This document shows, in pieces, positions 42,682 to 52,131 of a DNA stretch of 64,000 nt (the first letter of the stretch is position 1; each line of letters begins with the position of its first letter). The stretch is from Leisingera sp. ANG-M7 (GTDB taxonomy: Bacteria; Pseudomonadota; Alphaproteobacteria; Rhodobacterales; Rhodobacteraceae). The stretch is from contig NZ_JWLI01000017.1 of NCBI RefSeq assembly GCF_000813965.1, forward strand, positions 69,478 to 133,477. The letters run 5' to 3'. Below the pieces are notes generated by a model. The model was not told the DNA's origin, did no database searches, and saw nothing but the letters and a program-made list of their open reading frames with translations. Both the position numbers and the translations under genes were made by a program.

Positions 42682-43095
42682 CTATTCCCCGCCGCGGTCC
42701 TTCATCAGCCGGTCGGCCTTCTTGCGCACCAGAACGTTGCGCAGGTCGTGCATGGCCATCAGAAGCGCATCGGTGACTTCCTCCAGCTGTGCATCCGTGG
42801 CTCGGCTATTGACCCAATGGGCGGTGAGGTTCAAATGGTCGATGGCGCGGTGGATGTCGTCGACATCGCGGGCTGCCAGGGTGGCGGCGCGGGCTTCCAT
42901 CCAGGATTTGATCTCAGCAAGGTCCTGTTCGCTCAGCTGGCGCTGGCCGTGCGGTTTGATCTCGCCGTTGCGGATGTTCACCACGGCGATCTGGTCCATC
43001 TCGATCCGCCGGTTGCGGTTCGCGGTATCGACCCGGAAGACAAAAGCGCCGTTCTCACGGACGCGGAAGTAATACTCCGGCAGATCGGCGCTCAT
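42682..43095 (-). CDS. Conserved hypothetical protein, downstream of aminotransferase
   Basis: 137 aa. A short N-terminal beta part (LPEYYFRVRENGAFVFRVD) is followed by helices (DVDDIHRAIDHLNLTAHWVNSRAT). Widespread in Rhodobacterales; function unknown. AGGAGA precedes the ATG. It begins 14 nt after the aminotransferase stop and is probably co-transcribed with it. Confidence 0.65.
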   Translation of the reverse strand: MSADLPEYYFRVRENGAFVFRVDTANRNRRIEMDQIAVVNIRNGEIKPHGQRQLSEQDLAEIKSWMEARAATLAARDVDDIHRAIDHLNLTAHWVNSRATDAQLEEVTDALLMAMHDLRNVLVRKKADRLMKDRGGE

Positions 43096-43109
43096 GCTCT
43101 TGTCTCCTG

Positions 43110-45093
<1,984 letters not shown>

Positions 45094-45169
45094 TAAAATT
45101 CCGGCTTAACCGATTTTTCGGGAATTGTTGGCATCTTGTCTCAGAAGCAAATTCGAGTCGGAGATGCGA

Positions 45170-45667
45170 ATGAGTATGGAATTGCCAATTGGCCAGGTGG
45201 ACCGCAAGGGTTTCATGACTGGCTATCTGGAGGCGCTGGGTCTGCTTGAGCGCCTTCATCGTCTGCTGCTGGATGTCATCAAGGACGAGTTTGAACGCGT
45301 TGGTGTATTGGAAATCAATGCCGTTCAAGCGCTGCTGCTGTTTAACATCGGCGACAACGAGGTGACCGCCGGGGAATTGAAAACCCGCGGCTACTATCAG
45401 GGCAGCAATGTCAGTTACAACCTGAAGAAACTGGTCGAAATGGGCTATATGCACCATCAGCGCTGCGAGATTGACCGCCGCTCTGTGCGGGTGCGCCTGA
45501 CCCAGCGCGGCCGCGAGATCCGCGATATCGTTTCGGCGCTGTTCTCCCGCCATGCCGAAGGGCTGGAAGGCAAGAACGTGATTTCCTCCGAAGGGATCGA
45601 GGACATTACCGCCTCGCTGAAGCGTATGGAACGCTACTGGTCCGACCAGATCCGTTACATTTACTAA
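45170..45667 (+). CDS. ldtR: MarR family regulator, LdtR-like
   Basis: 165 aa. Winged-helix MarR domain with the highly conserved stretch VQALLLFNIGDNEVTAGELKTRGYYQGSNVSYNLKKLVEMGY (quoted in pieces: NIGDNEVTAGEL, RGYYQGSNVSYNLKKL) that marks the alphaproteobacterial LdtR/CC-type group. LdtR controls an L,D-transpeptidase gene and stress genes in Liberibacter. Three in-frame ATGs (45164, 45170, 45176); 45170 has GGAG at the best distance. Single gene, target genes not adjacent. Confidence 0.8.
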   Translation: MSMELPIGQVDRKGFMTGYLEALGLLERLHRLLLDVIKDEFERVGVLEINAVQALLLFNIGDNEVTAGELKTRGYYQGSNVSYNLKKLVEMGYMHHQRCEIDRRSVRVRLTQRGREIRDIVSALFSRHAEGLEGKNVISSEGIEDITASLKRMERYWSDQIRYIY

Positions 45668-46115
45668 GAGTCTGCCGGGAAAACTTTCCAGCAGGCATCA
45701 GGCCGCGCAGCCGGGGAACACCGGCAGGCCGCTGACAGGGCATGAGGGGAAACCGTGCTCTGACCGGATTGATGGGTAAGGCGCCGGGTCTCGCGCAGGC
45801 CACGGCTGAGGCTGCAGAAGCAGCCGCCCTTTCCGTCTGGTATGAACGGGCACAGAACAGGCGTTTTTGCACGGACAGCCCAGGCAGGGCTGAGCCGGCA
45901 TTTTTGCGTGGGTGCCTGTTGCGTTCCGGGCTATTGTTCGCGGTGGCTGCACTCGCTTCGGCATCCGCTTGTGCCGGCCTTGGCTTACGCCCTGCACCAC
46001 GAAAGCGATACAGGGCTGGCAGTCAGAGGCCAGCTCACTCTGCGGCCGGCTCTGTCAACATCCAGGCCTGACAGTGACGCGGCCCGCCAGTGACCAGACC
46101 AATCAGTGACCGGGC
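45668..46115. other. Gene-free interval with direct repeats
   Basis: 448 bases between the regulator and gloA stop codons. Frames on both strands are open but rich in Arg/Ala/Pro and lack homology signs. Four 16-bp direct repeats start at 46072 and run into gloA. Confidence 0.45.
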
Positions 46116-46135
46116 CTACCAGTGACCGGTGTTTT
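46072..46135. repeat. Four 16-bp direct repeats
   Basis: Units start at 46072, 46088, 46104 and 46120, each beginning CAGTGACC or CAGTGACG. The second half of each unit varies (CGGCCCGC, AGACCAAT, GGGCCTAC, GGTGTTTT after CAGTGAC-x). The third and fourth units run over the last codons of gloA. Confidence 0.7.
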
Positions 46136-46544
46136 CCATGCTGGCCCAGGGCTCTGCCGCGGGCAGGGAGGGGCCGTTCTGCAGCAGTTCGACCGAGATA
46201 TTGTCGGGCGAACGCACAAAGGCCATATGCCCGTCGCGCGGCGGGCGGTTGATGGTGACGCCGTTGTCCATCAGGTGCTGGCAGGTGGCATAGATGTCAT
46301 CCACGCCATAGGCGAGATGTCCGAAATGGCGGCTGTCGCTGGGCAGCCCATCGTCGCCGTCCCAGTTGTATGTCAGCTCGACCGGGGCGTCCTCCTGGCC
46401 GGGAGGCGCCATGAAGACCAGGGTAAAGCGGCCCTGTTCATTGTCCCAGCGGCGGGTTTCCTTGAGGCCGAGGAGTTCGAAGAAGGCCATGGATTTCTCC
46501 AGATCCTTCACCCGGACCATGGTGTGCAGATAGGTAAGCGGCAT
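46116..46544 (-). CDS. gloA: Lactoylglutathione lyase (glyoxalase I)
   Basis: 142 aa, VOC fold. Metal ligands align with E. coli GloA: His7, Glu56 (PVELTYN), His76 (HFGHLAYGVDD) and Glu119 (SVELLQ). Converts the methylglyoxal-glutathione hemithioacetal to S-lactoylglutathione. The ATG at 46544 gives the family length; the longer frame adds 90 residues that run under the thyA upstream region. Its 3' end lies inside the 16-bp repeats. Confidence 0.92.
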   Translation of the reverse strand: MPLTYLHTMVRVKDLEKSMAFFELLGLKETRRWDNEQGRFTLVFMAPPGQEDAPVELTYNWDGDDGLPSDSRHFGHLAYGVDDIYATCQHLMDNGVTINRPPRDGHMAFVRSPDNISVELLQNGPSLPAAEPWASMENTGHW

Positions 46545-46772
46545 GATGGTTTTCCCCTGATTGGTTTTGCCGGCAGTATTGACCGGGCTGGGCAGAAGGA
46601 AAAGCGGCAAAGAGGGGGCTTCCGTCACGATCCTGTGCTCATTTTGCGGCTTTTGATTCCGGGCGGGCCAGATGTAGTATGTCCCTAGGGGCAGGGCGCA
46701 AGGGATTCCCGCTTGGCCCCGCCCGGTCCGGAAGGTAAGACCGGGCCAGCGCCAGAGGGCAGGGAGCAGGCC

Positions 46773-47606
46773 ATGCAACAGTATCACGATCAGCTGCAGT
46801 TCATTCTGGATCACGGGGTGCCGTCAGACGACCGCACCGGTACCGGCACGCTGTCCTGTTTCGGGATGCAGGCACGCTATTCCCTGGCGGACGGCTTCCC
46901 GCTGGTGACCACCAAGAAGCTGCATCTGCGCTCCATCATCCATGAACTGCTGTGGTTCCTGTCCGGCGACACCAACATCCGCTACCTGAAGGAAAACGGG
47001 GTGTCGATCTGGGACGAGTGGGCTGATGAGAATGGCAACCTGGGTCCTGTATACGGCCACCAATGGCGCCGGTTCCCCAAGCTGGAGCTGGCAGAGGGCA
47101 CGTTGGGGGATGAGCCGCTGTACCGTGCGGGCAGCGTCGATCAGATCGCGGATCTGGTGGAGATGATCCGCAAAAGCCCGGACAGCCGCCGCCTGATCGT
47201 GTCGGCCTGGAATCCTGCAGATGTCCCGGACATGGCGCTGCCGCCCTGCCATACGCTGTGGCAGGTGCGGGTTGCGGGCGGCAAGATGCACATGCAGCTG
47301 TATCAGCGCTCTGCCGATATGTTCCTGGGGGTGCCGTTCAACATCGCGTCTTATTCTCTGCTGCTGGCCATGGTGGCGCATGTGACCGGTTACGAGGCCG
47401 GGGATTTTGTGCACACCATGGGTGACGCGCATATCTATTCGAACCATGTGGAGCAGGTGCAGCTGCAGCTGTCGCGCAGCCCCAAGCCGCTGCCGCAGTT
47501 GCGGATCCAGCGTCAGGTGAACTCGATTTTCGACTTCACTTTCGAGGATTTTGAGATCCTGAACTATGACCCCGACCCGGTGATCAAGGCGCCGGTGGCG
47601 GTTTAA
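46773..47606 (+). CDS. thyA: Thymidylate synthase
   Basis: 277 aa. The catalytic Cys159 stands in LPPCHTLWQ; the dUMP-binding Arg loop [13 protein letters not shown] and the folate-side [10 protein letters not shown] block are present, and the C terminus ends KAPVAV as in the family. Makes dTMP and dihydrofolate. folA follows 18 nt later and recycles the dihydrofolate. Confidence 0.95.
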   Translation: MQQYHDQLQFILDHGVPSDDRTGTGTLSCFGMQARYSLADGFPLVTTKKLHLRSIIHELLWFLSGDTNIRYLKENGVSIWDEWADENGNLGPVYGHQWRRFPKLELAEGTLGDEPLYRAGSVDQIADLVEMIRKSPDSRRLIVSAWNPADVPDMALPPCHTLWQVRVAGGKMHMQLYQRSADMFLGVPFNIASYSLLLAMVAHVTGYEAGDFVHTMGDAHIYSNHVEQVQLQLSRSPKPLPQLRIQRQVNSIFDFTFEDFEILNYDPDPVIKAPVAV

Positions 47607-47624
47607 GACACAAGGACAACAGGC

Positions 47625-48104
47625 ATGATTACCCTGATCGCTGCGCGAGCGCGCAACGGCGCCATCGGCAAGGACAATGATATCCCGTGGTTTGCGCCCG
47701 AGGATCTGAAGGCGTTCCAGCGCGAGACTTTGGGCGGTGCCATCATCATGGGCCGCAATACCTGGGACAGCCTGCCGGTGAAGCCGTTGAAGAACCGGCT
47801 CAATCTGGTGGTGTCTTCCAACCCGCAGGCGGCAGAGATCGTGCTGCCCTCGATCGAGGCTGCGGTGCAGGAAGCCTATGCCCAAGGCTACCGGCGCGTC
47901 TATGGCATCGGCGGCGAGGGGATCTATCGCGGAATGCTGGAGATGGCAGACAGGCTGCTGGTTACCGAGGTGGATCTGACCATCGAGGATGCAGATGCCT
48001 ATTTCCCGGAGTTTCAGGCTGACGACTGGGCAAAGGCCGGGGAAACGGTGCTGCGCGGAAGCGATCCGGCTTGTGTGATGGTGGAATACTTGCGGAAGGG
48101 CTGA
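47625..48104 (+). CDS. folA: Dihydrofolate reductase
   Basis: 159 aa. MITLIAARARNGAIGKDNDIPWFAPEDLKAF (in part) has the active-site Trp and the acid Glu26 (shown as PEDL); GGAIIMGRNTWDSLP is the NADPH/folate block. Reduces dihydrofolate made by thyA. Convergent with the cold-shock gene across a GC-rich hairpin at 48121-48147. Confidence 0.93.
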   Translation: MITLIAARARNGAIGKDNDIPWFAPEDLKAFQRETLGGAIIMGRNTWDSLPVKPLKNRLNLVVSSNPQAAEIVLPSIEAAVQEAYAQGYRRVYGIGGEGIYRGMLEMADRLLVTEVDLTIEDADAYFPEFQADDWAKAGETVLRGSDPACVMVEYLRKG

Positions 48105-48120
48105 GACAGCACGTCAGTGC

Positions 48121-48147
48121 CTGCGCCCGGTCAATGTCCGGGCGCAG
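48121..48147. terminator. GC-rich hairpin between folA and cold-shock gene
   Basis: Perfect 10-bp arms CTGCGCCCGG / CCGGGCGCAG with loop TCAATGT between convergent genes. No T-run follows on either strand, so it may be a weak or Rho-assisted bidirectional terminator. Confidence 0.45.
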
Positions 48148-48162
48148 CGCAGGCATGAGACC

Positions 48163-48369
48163 TTACATCGCCTTGATGTCGGCCGCCATTTGCCGGCCGT
48201 CCCGGCCCTCGGTCAGCTGATAGCCGACTTTCATGTTGTCGGCGAGACCGGTCATGCCCGACCGCTCCACCGCTGAAATGTGCACAAACACATCCTTGCC
48301 GCCTTCATCGGGTTCAATAAACCCGTACCCTTTGGTGGTGTTGAACCACTTCACGGTGCCGCTTGGCAT
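48163..48369 (-). CDS. Cold-shock protein, CspA family
   Basis: 68 aa, one cold-shock domain with RNP1 KGYGFIEP and RNP2 VFVHISAVE. Binds single-stranded RNA/DNA as a chaperone. AAGGAG is placed before the ATG. A 190-nt region to the next gene could encode a long 5' leader, common for cold-shock genes. Confidence 0.93.
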   Translation of the reverse strand: MPSGTVKWFNTTKGYGFIEPDEGGKDVFVHISAVERSGMTGLADNMKVGYQLTEGRDGRQMAADIKAM

Positions 48370-48558
48370 TTCCCGTGTCTCCTTCTACTTTGCACGTCGC
48401 CCCGGGATGCCCAGGGGTATCCGGCCCGTTCCCTGATTGCGGGGAACATGGTTAAACCGAACAACCTAGAGTTTTGCACGGGCTGAATGAAAATCAAGAG
48501 AAACCGGTGAATTCTACCATAAATTGTGTGAATTCCGGATGGGGAGCATGAAGGCATC

Positions 48559-48876
48559 ATGAAAATCTATGGGCTCAAGAACTGCGACACCTGCCGCAAG
48601 GCGTTGAAAGCGCTTCCTGATTCGGTTCTGTCGGATATCCGCGCGGATGGCATGCCGGAGGGTTTGCTGGAGGCTGCGCATACGCAGTTCGGCGACAAGC
48701 TGATCAACACGCGGTCGACCACTTGGAGAGGCCTGAGCGAGGAAGAGCGCGCCAGCGAGCCGCTCGACCTGCTGCGGGCGCACCCGGCATTGATGAAGCG
48801 GCCGCTGATCGAGCGTGACGGGGAATTATTCCTGGGCTGGGATCAGAACACCAAGGCGGCTCTTGGCGCGGCCTGA
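48559..48876 (+). CDS. ArsC/Spx-like family protein
   Basis: 105 aa, ArsC fold. The N-terminal motif is KNCDTCRKA with Cys9 and Cys12, the CxxC of the Spx/YffB branch and not of true arsenate reductases. KRPLIERDG near residues 75-83 holds the conserved Arg-Pro cis turn. Likely a thiol-redox or glutathione-dependent reductase of unknown substrate. Confidence 0.8.
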   Translation: MKIYGLKNCDTCRKALKALPDSVLSDIRADGMPEGLLEAAHTQFGDKLINTRSTTWRGLSEEERASEPLDLLRAHPALMKRPLIERDGELFLGWDQNTKAALGAA

Positions 48877-48918
48877 GGCGGCGCATATGTCATTCCCGCA
48901 GTTTCTGGGAGAGAATTG

Positions 48919-49287
48919 ATGCGTAATGCAGCCCTTGTTCTGGGGATCATCGCCGGGATTTTCGGCATGGTGGTGGGGTTGTTCGGCTATGGCTACACCG
49001 CTGCGGTGGAGCATTTCGGCGAGGTTGAGGGGCTGGCCGAGCAGGTCGAGAACGTCGAGAAGCTGCGGCTGCTGGCGGTGCTGTCGCCTATGCTGGCGAT
49101 TGCCGGCGGGGCGATGGCACGGGCGCGGGCCTTGTGGGGCGGTATTCTGCTGCTGGGGTCGGCGGCGGGGATGTATGCGGGCTTTGGCCTCAACGTCTTT
49201 ACCATTTTCCCGCTCAGCTTTGCCGCGGTGGGCGGCTTGATGGCGCTTGCGGCGGGCAAGCCGGACGAACCCAAGGCGCATTTCTGA
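48919..49287 (+). CDS. Small membrane protein
   Basis: 122 aa with four hydrophobic segments: LVLGIIAGIFGMVVGLFGYGY, LAVLSPMLAIAGGAMA, ALWGGILLLGSAAGMYAGFG and FPLSFAAVGGLMALAAG. A Glu-rich loop follows segment 1. No function assigned. ATG at 48919 is used; TTG at 48916 is adjacent. It shares a bidirectional terminator with the bufferin operon. Confidence 0.6.
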   Translation: MRNAALVLGIIAGIFGMVVGLFGYGYTAAVEHFGEVEGLAEQVENVEKLRLLAVLSPMLAIAGGAMARARALWGGILLLGSAAGMYAGFGLNVFTIFPLSFAAVGGLMALAAGKPDEPKAHF

Positions 49288-49306
49288 TCCATAGCGAAAC
49301 CGCATG

Positions 49307-49340
49307 AAAAAGGCGCCGCTGCCGGGGCAGGGCGCCTTTT
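49307..49340. terminator. Bidirectional terminator, membrane gene / buf operon
   Basis: Outer stem AAAAGGCGCC / GGCGCCTTTT with inner CTGC / GCAG and a CGGG loop. T-runs exist on both strands, so it can end the plus-strand membrane gene and the minus-strand bufferin operon. Confidence 0.85.
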
Positions 49341-49360
49341 GCGTTTGACAACTGGTGGTG

Positions 49361-49924
49361 TCAGGCGATGGCCGGTTCCATCCGGTTGCGCAGCAGGGCG
49401 TCCACGGATAGCGCGCCTGCGCCTTTGACCACCAGAACCGCCAGAAGGAAAACCCAGAACAGCCGCTGGTCCAGGATCACCGCGTCGGGGAAGCGGTCGA
49501 ACAGTGCGCCAAGGGTTTTGTCGTCGGTCGCACCGTGGCCGTAGATGTCGGTCAGCGATTGCACGATGACAAAGCCGATCATGCCGAGCGAAGCGAGGCG
49601 GGTCAGAAGGCCGATGACGATCAGCAGAGGCAGGATGAACTCGGCGTAGGTGCCGGCCAGCACCACCAGTTTCTGGAACAGCCCGAACTGGGAGACGTCA
49701 TAGCCGACAGCCTCCAGCTGTTTCGGGAAGATCTGGCTGTAGGCGCCGATCGAGGGGCTGAACAGGCCGAGGATGCCGTCGCCCAGCTTGGTCAGGCCGG
49801 AGTTCCAGAAGTAGAGCAGCAGGGTGGAGGCGAAGACAAAGCGCGCTGCCAGCGGCAGCAGCCAGTTGCCGCCCCTTTCCACCTGGCGGAAGACGGCGTC
49901 GTGAATGGAGACAAGTGCATGCAT
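49361..49924 (-). CDS. bufD: DoxX family membrane protein of bufferin operon (BufD-like)
   Basis: 187 aa. DoxX fold with four membrane segments (LAARFVFASTLLLYFWNSGLTKL, then YAEFILPLLIVIGLLTRLASLGMIGFVIVQS, in parts). The ATG at 49924 lies 4 nt after the DUF2063 stop. In known bufferin operons a DoxX protein is the fourth gene and is thought to act in redox or membrane steps. The name is by context and the family. Confidence 0.78.
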   Translation of the reverse strand: MHALVSIHDAVFRQVERGGNWLLPLAARFVFASTLLLYFWNSGLTKLGDGILGLFSPSIGAYSQIFPKQLEAVGYDVSQFGLFQKLVVLAGTYAEFILPLLIVIGLLTRLASLGMIGFVIVQSLTDIYGHGATDDKTLGALFDRFPDAVILDQRLFWVFLLAVLVVKGAGALSVDALLRNRMEPAIA

Positions 49925-49928
49925 GGAT

Positions 49929-50684
49929 TTACCCTTTGCTGTCCAATCCGGTGATCGCGCCGCCCTGCAACAGCAGGGCCAGCGTGGCACCCAGGTCGAA
50001 AGTTTCGTCTGCGGCGGCGGCCTGTTCCAGCGCTTCGCCGATGGTGGCGCCCTTCATAAGGGCGCGGATCCAGGTGGCCCCGCCGGGCGGCAGAACCTGG
50101 GGAATGGGGTCGAATTCAGGACGGGTGACCAGCACGTCCTGGGCCTGCGGCTCAGGCTTGGGCGCGCCGTTTTCGGTGTTGTAGCGCCAGATGGCGTGGA
50201 TTGGCCAAGGAGAACAGACAACCTGCACCGCGGGTGCAAGAGAGAGGCGGGTATCCATCAGCTGACCCGGCGTTAGCGCGCCAAGCGCGTCAGGCGCAAT
50301 TGGCGCGGCATCGGCGGCATGGTAGGCGCGGCGCAGAGCCAGCTCCAGCCGGGCCACATCGCCGAGGTAACCCAGATGCTGGAGCTGCTCCATGCCTTCC
50401 AGAAAGGCGGGGAAGTGTTCGCCGTAGAACATCATCAGCGGCGAGGACGGCGGATGCTGGCGCAGATAGATGCCTGCCAGCCCGTCCATGTTCTGCTTGC
50501 CCAGAAGCTTGGCAATCACCGGAAAGGCGCTGTGCATGGCCTCTGTCAGCGAGACGGCGACATTGTTTCGGTAGACACTGAAACGGCGCCCGGCGGGCTG
50601 GTCCTGATGGTCGATCAGACCGTCCGGCACCGGCTGGCCCGCATCCATCATGGCGCGGGTGAACTCTGTCTGGCTGACGCTCAT
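49929..50684 (-). CDS. bufC: DUF2063 RiPP-partner protein (BufC-like)
   Basis: 251 aa. The N-terminal helical domain (FSVYRNNVAVSLTEAMHSAFPVIAKLLG, in part) is the DUF2063 fold; the C-terminal part likely binds the precursor's leader. Partner proteins of this family present the peptide to the MNIO enzyme in methanobactin and bufferin pathways. Start ATG overlaps the stop of bufB (ATGA), so the two are coupled. Confidence 0.85.
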   Translation of the reverse strand: MSVSQTEFTRAMMDAGQPVPDGLIDHQDQPAGRRFSVYRNNVAVSLTEAMHSAFPVIAKLLGKQNMDGLAGIYLRQHPPSSPLMMFYGEHFPAFLEGMEQLQHLGYLGDVARLELALRRAYHAADAAPIAPDALGALTPGQLMDTRLSLAPAVQVVCSPWPIHAIWRYNTENGAPKPEPQAQDVLVTRPEFDPIPQVLPPGGATWIRALMKGATIGEALEQAAAADETFDLGATLALLLQGGAITGLDSKG

Positions 50685-51535
50685 GCCGGGACGCGCTCCA
50701 GCGCGGTTGCGGCGCGGGCGGCCTCTGCCTCCAGCACCGGCCAGTCCGGCACGTCGTTGTCCCATTCGATCAGCACCGGTTTGGGGCCGGATTTTGCCAG
50801 CGTGTAATCCAAGAGCGCCCAGACCGGGTCCACCACCTCGCGCCCGTGGCTGTCGATCAGCAAGGGACGGCCGTGGCCGTCCTCATCCTCGTCGTGGCCG
50901 CCAAGGTGAATCTCGCCGACCTTGTCCAGCGGGAAGGCGTCGATGTAGCCCTGCGGCGAGAAGTCGAGGTTGGTGGCGGAGACAAAGACGTTGTTCACGT
51001 CCAGAAGCAGCCCGCAGCCGGTGCGGCGGGAGATTTCGGCCAGGAACTCAGGCTCGGACCAGGTGCTCTCGGCGAAGGCGAGGTAGCTGGAGGGGTTTTC
51101 CAGCAGCATCCGGCGGCCGATGGTGTCCTGCAGTTCGTTGATGTGATCGCAGATCCGCTGCAGGCTGGTGTCCGTGTAAGGCAGCGGCAGCAGGTCGTTG
51201 TAGAAATGACTGTCGTGGGTGGACCAGGCCAGATGTTCAGAGAAGCTGGCAGGGTTCAGCCAGCCCACCAGATGCTTGAGCCGGGCAAGGTGGTCGGTAT
51301 CCAGGGGCCCTTCGCCGCCGATCGACAGGCCGACGCCATGCACCGACATGGCGAAGTTTTCAGACAAATGGCGCAGCTGCGCAATTGGACGTCCGCCGTC
51401 ACCCATGTAGTTTTCGGCGTGGATTTCCAGCCACTTGACGCTGCCCGGATCGGCGGTGATCTGGGCGAAATGCTGCGGCTTGTAACCGACGCCGGGAGCG
51501 GCGGGCAGCCTGTCATGTGCAGCGGTGTCAAGCAT
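50681..51535 (-). CDS. bufB: MNIO (DUF692) multinuclear iron oxidase (BufB-like)
   Basis: 284 aa, TIM-barrel DUF692 protein. Conserved metal-site strands are visible: WLEIHAENYMG, SVHGVGLSIGG, FSEHLAWS, LLENPSSY, LLLDVNNVFVSA, GEIHLGGH and LIEWDND, each placing His/Glu/Asp toward the barrel. The family oxidises Cys residues of precursor peptides to thiooxazole or oxazolone-thioamide groups. Here the substrate would be the upstream DUF2282 peptide. A terminator-like hairpin lies in the 69-nt gap after the precursor gene. Confidence 0.9.
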   Translation of the reverse strand: MLDTAAHDRLPAAPGVGYKPQHFAQITADPGSVKWLEIHAENYMGDGGRPIAQLRHLSENFAMSVHGVGLSIGGEGPLDTDHLARLKHLVGWLNPASFSEHLAWSTHDSHFYNDLLPLPYTDTSLQRICDHINELQDTIGRRMLLENPSSYLAFAESTWSEPEFLAEISRRTGCGLLLDVNNVFVSATNLDFSPQGYIDAFPLDKVGEIHLGGHDEDEDGHGRPLLIDSHGREVVDPVWALLDYTLAKSGPKPVLIEWDNDVPDWPVLEAEAARAATALERVPA

Positions 51536-51558
51536 GGAGGGTCCTGTGGTCCGGGTGC

Positions 51559-51588
51559 AAAAGGGGCGGGAATTGACACTCCCGCCCC
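51559..51588 (-). terminator. Attenuator-like terminator between bufA and bufB
   Basis: In minus-strand sense, stem GGGGCGGGA / TCCCGCCCC (9 bp, loop 8 nt) is followed by TTTTGC. Partial termination here would give more precursor than enzyme mRNA, as expected for a RiPP operon. Confidence 0.75.
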
Positions 51589-51604
51589 GGAAATCAAGCC
51601 GGTG

Positions 51605-51910
51605 TTATGCCGGCAGGTCGCGCTCCAGCGGCTCCAGCGAGCCCTTGCGCTCAGTGCCGTCTGCCATCGCCGGCAGTTCCATGCCCTCGCAGGTGCCTGC
51701 GTCAACCAGAGTCCAGGCGTTGCCCTGGTAGTCGGTGGTCGAGGTGCCTGCGCAGGTGGTGCCGGGGCCGGCGGCGCAGTCGTTCTGGCCTGCCAGCGAA
51801 ACGCCGTAGCATTTTTCCTTGGTGGCAGCAGCAGCGGGGATGGTCGAAGCTGCGGTCAGAGCGGCGGCAACGGCGCTGGCAACGGCCAGGGATTTTGCGG
51901 TGGTCGACAT
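51605..51910 (-). CDS. bufA: Bufferin-type RiPP precursor, DUF2282
   Basis: 101 aa. A Sec-type signal sequence ([20 protein letters not shown]..., cleavage near AAA-ATKEK) is followed by a core with exactly four Cys: 34, 45, 53 and 74 (KCYG, NDCAAG, TTCAGT, GTCEG). [16 protein letters not shown] and YQGNAWTLV are DUF2282 hallmarks. In Caulobacter, BufA1 Cys residues are modified by MNIO and the product binds copper. An acidic tail ([15 protein letters not shown]) follows the last Cys. Confidence 0.88.
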   Translation of the reverse strand: MSTTAKSLAVASAVAAALTAASTIPAAAATKEKCYGVSLAGQNDCAAGPGTTCAGTSTTDYQGNAWTLVDAGTCEGMELPAMADGTERKGSLEPLERDLPA

Positions 51911-51999
51911 CTCGTGAATTCCTTTCGGTTTAACGTGCGGTGTCGTGTTGACAGGAAAACACTAACCCGAGGTTTTCAGGAATTTAAGTCACGAGGCCG

Positions 52000-52031
52000 T
52001 GTCTCACGTCTGCGTCAGCGTATGTGAGACA
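52000..52031. promoter_or_regulatory. Inverted repeat in buf control region
   Basis: TGTCTCAC / GTGAGACA (8-bp perfect arms, 16 nt apart) lies 90 nt upstream of the bufA start, in the gap after thrS. It could be an operator for the bufferin promoter or a terminator-like structure; no T-run follows. Confidence 0.5.
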
Positions 52032-52078
52032 GGATTGCAGCGCAAAGAGCTGAAATCGCGGGGTTTTACCGGATTTTG

Positions 52079-52106
52079 AAACAAAACGGCCCCCGGATGG
52101 GGGCCG
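52079..52106 (-). terminator. Rho-independent terminator of thrS
   Basis: Stem CGGCCCCC / GGGGGCCG with a 4-nt loop, followed in minus sense by TTTTGT. Lies 26 nt after the thrS stop and separates it from the buf operon. Confidence 0.88.
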
Positions 52107-52131
52107 CTGATGCTGTTTTCGGGACGGAATG

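Noticed and set aside
45742-46071. Plus-strand 109-codon frame in the 45.7-46.1 kb gap
   Set aside because: Arg/Ala/Ser-rich, overlaps a direct-repeat region, and several other frames are equally open.
46072-46135. Possible CRISPR array
   Set aside because: Units are only 16 bp, contiguous and without spacers; no cas genes nearby.
48370-48558. Cold-shock thermosensor leader upstream of the CspA-family gene
   Set aside because: The spacing is compatible, but no conserved cold box or strong structure could be shown by eye.
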